In this document: positions 63,826-64,000 of the stretch, piece after piece | Layout of the letters: the number at the start of each line of letters is the position of its first letter | Position numbering within the stretch: position 1 is the stretch's first letter | Source: Paraferrimonas haliotis | GTDB lineage: Bacteria; Pseudomonadota; Gammaproteobacteria; Enterobacterales; Shewanellaceae | DNA: 64,000 bases | Direction of reading: 5' to 3' | NCBI RefSeq assembly: GCF_002282895.1 | Contig: NZ_NRRB01000001.1 | Coordinates: 558,001-622,000, forward strand | Position numbers and translations under genes: made by a program | The notes under the pieces: model-generated | What the model saw: the letters and a program-made list of their open reading frames with translations, nothing else | Database searches by the model: none | Told to the model about the DNA's origin: nothing

Positions 63826-64000
63826 TTATTTCTTGTGGTTTGGATACTCAAATGTATGGCAATCCGCGCACATAGGTTGTTTCTCTTGGTGCTCAGCGTG
63901 GCATTCTACACACGGAACTTCTTTGCCCCAGTGCAGGTTGTTGTGTGGGTTTTGCCACTCCTCTTCACCGTCACGGGCGGTTTTTTGTGCAAGCTTGTCG
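63826..64000 (-). CDS. Multihaem c-type cytochrome, C-terminal part; 5' end outside window
   Basis: The last 58 codons, open to the right edge, contain CVECH and CADCH haem-binding motifs with histidines between them (HAEHQEK), ending YPNHKK. Close haem spacing points to a small tetrahaem cytochrome (STC/cytochrome c3-like) or the haem domain of a flavocytochrome c reductase. It would be periplasmic in an anaerobic respiratory chain. The identity cannot be fixed without the N-terminus. A terminator follows. Confidence 0.8.
   Translation of the reverse strand, partial: DKLAQKTARDGEEEWQNPHNNLHWGKEVPCVECHAEHQEKQPMCADCHTFEYPNHKK

Overview
The window reads as chromosomal DNA of a marine-type gammaproteobacterium, probably of the Alteromonadales (Shewanella, Ferrimonas, Alteromonas and relatives). 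This is an inference from gene content: an lldP plus Fe-S D-lactate dehydrogenase pair, KtrAB, a T1SS/RTX operon, several OM proteins and lipoproteins, a metT-leuW-glnU-like tRNA cluster, and a multihaem cytochrome entering from the right edge. No rRNA, CRISPR array, integrase or complete insertion sequence was seen.

Layout. Positions 1-5436 hold a tight, AT-rich, four-gene accessory cassette: the C-terminal part of an SF1 (Upf1/Dna2-like) helicase, an unknown protein, a two-HKD PLD-family protein and an RtcR-like CARF/sigma54-type AAA+ activator. It looks like a defence or RNA-damage-response operon and is the best candidate for a novel system. About 1 kb of non-coding, repeat-bearing DNA ending in a strong terminator follows (5437-6473). 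Positions 6.5-15 kb hold core and envelope genes: an M42 peptidase, a TonB receptor behind a Zur-box-like operator, zur itself and glpK. Positions 15.0-20.3 kb carry an RTX protein with its own ABC and HlyD exporter subunits. Positions 20.6-33.6 kb contain KtrAB potassium uptake, surface lipoproteins (PKD/metzincin, Kelch-like), YghU, FocA, an Omp85-like barrel and an SDR. Positions 33.6-39.5 kb hold purEK, a homocysteine methyltransferase, an aldo/keto reductase, a PhoD-like phosphatase and a small Fur-box gene absent from simple ORF lists.

Positions 39.9-44.5 kb form a lactate utilisation operon (lldP plus a FAD/Fe-S D-lactate dehydrogenase). Peptidoglycan genes (YcbK-like, YcbB-like), a VOC protein with a divergent LysR regulator, a Kef K+/H+ antiporter with its oxidoreductase, PepO, a lipoprotein cyclophilin and an AsnC/cysteine-synthase divergent pair follow. 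A 1398-residue formate dehydrogenase fused to a GltD-like flavoprotein sits at 56.8-61.0 kb. Two tandem copies of tRNA-Met/Leu/Gln lie at 61.2-61.8 kb, then divergent TetR and LysR regulators, an intergenic repeat element and the C-terminus of a c-type cytochrome.

Cross-cutting signals. A near-palindromic 13-mer (GGGGTACGTCCCC or its reverse complement) recurs about ten times, mostly in hairpin-forming pairs between genes. In three places it directly abuts a perfect DnaA-box 9-mer, and once it lies inside a coding sequence. Metal control is visible in one Zur-like and two Fur-like operators. All functional calls come from reading motifs by eye; no database search was run.
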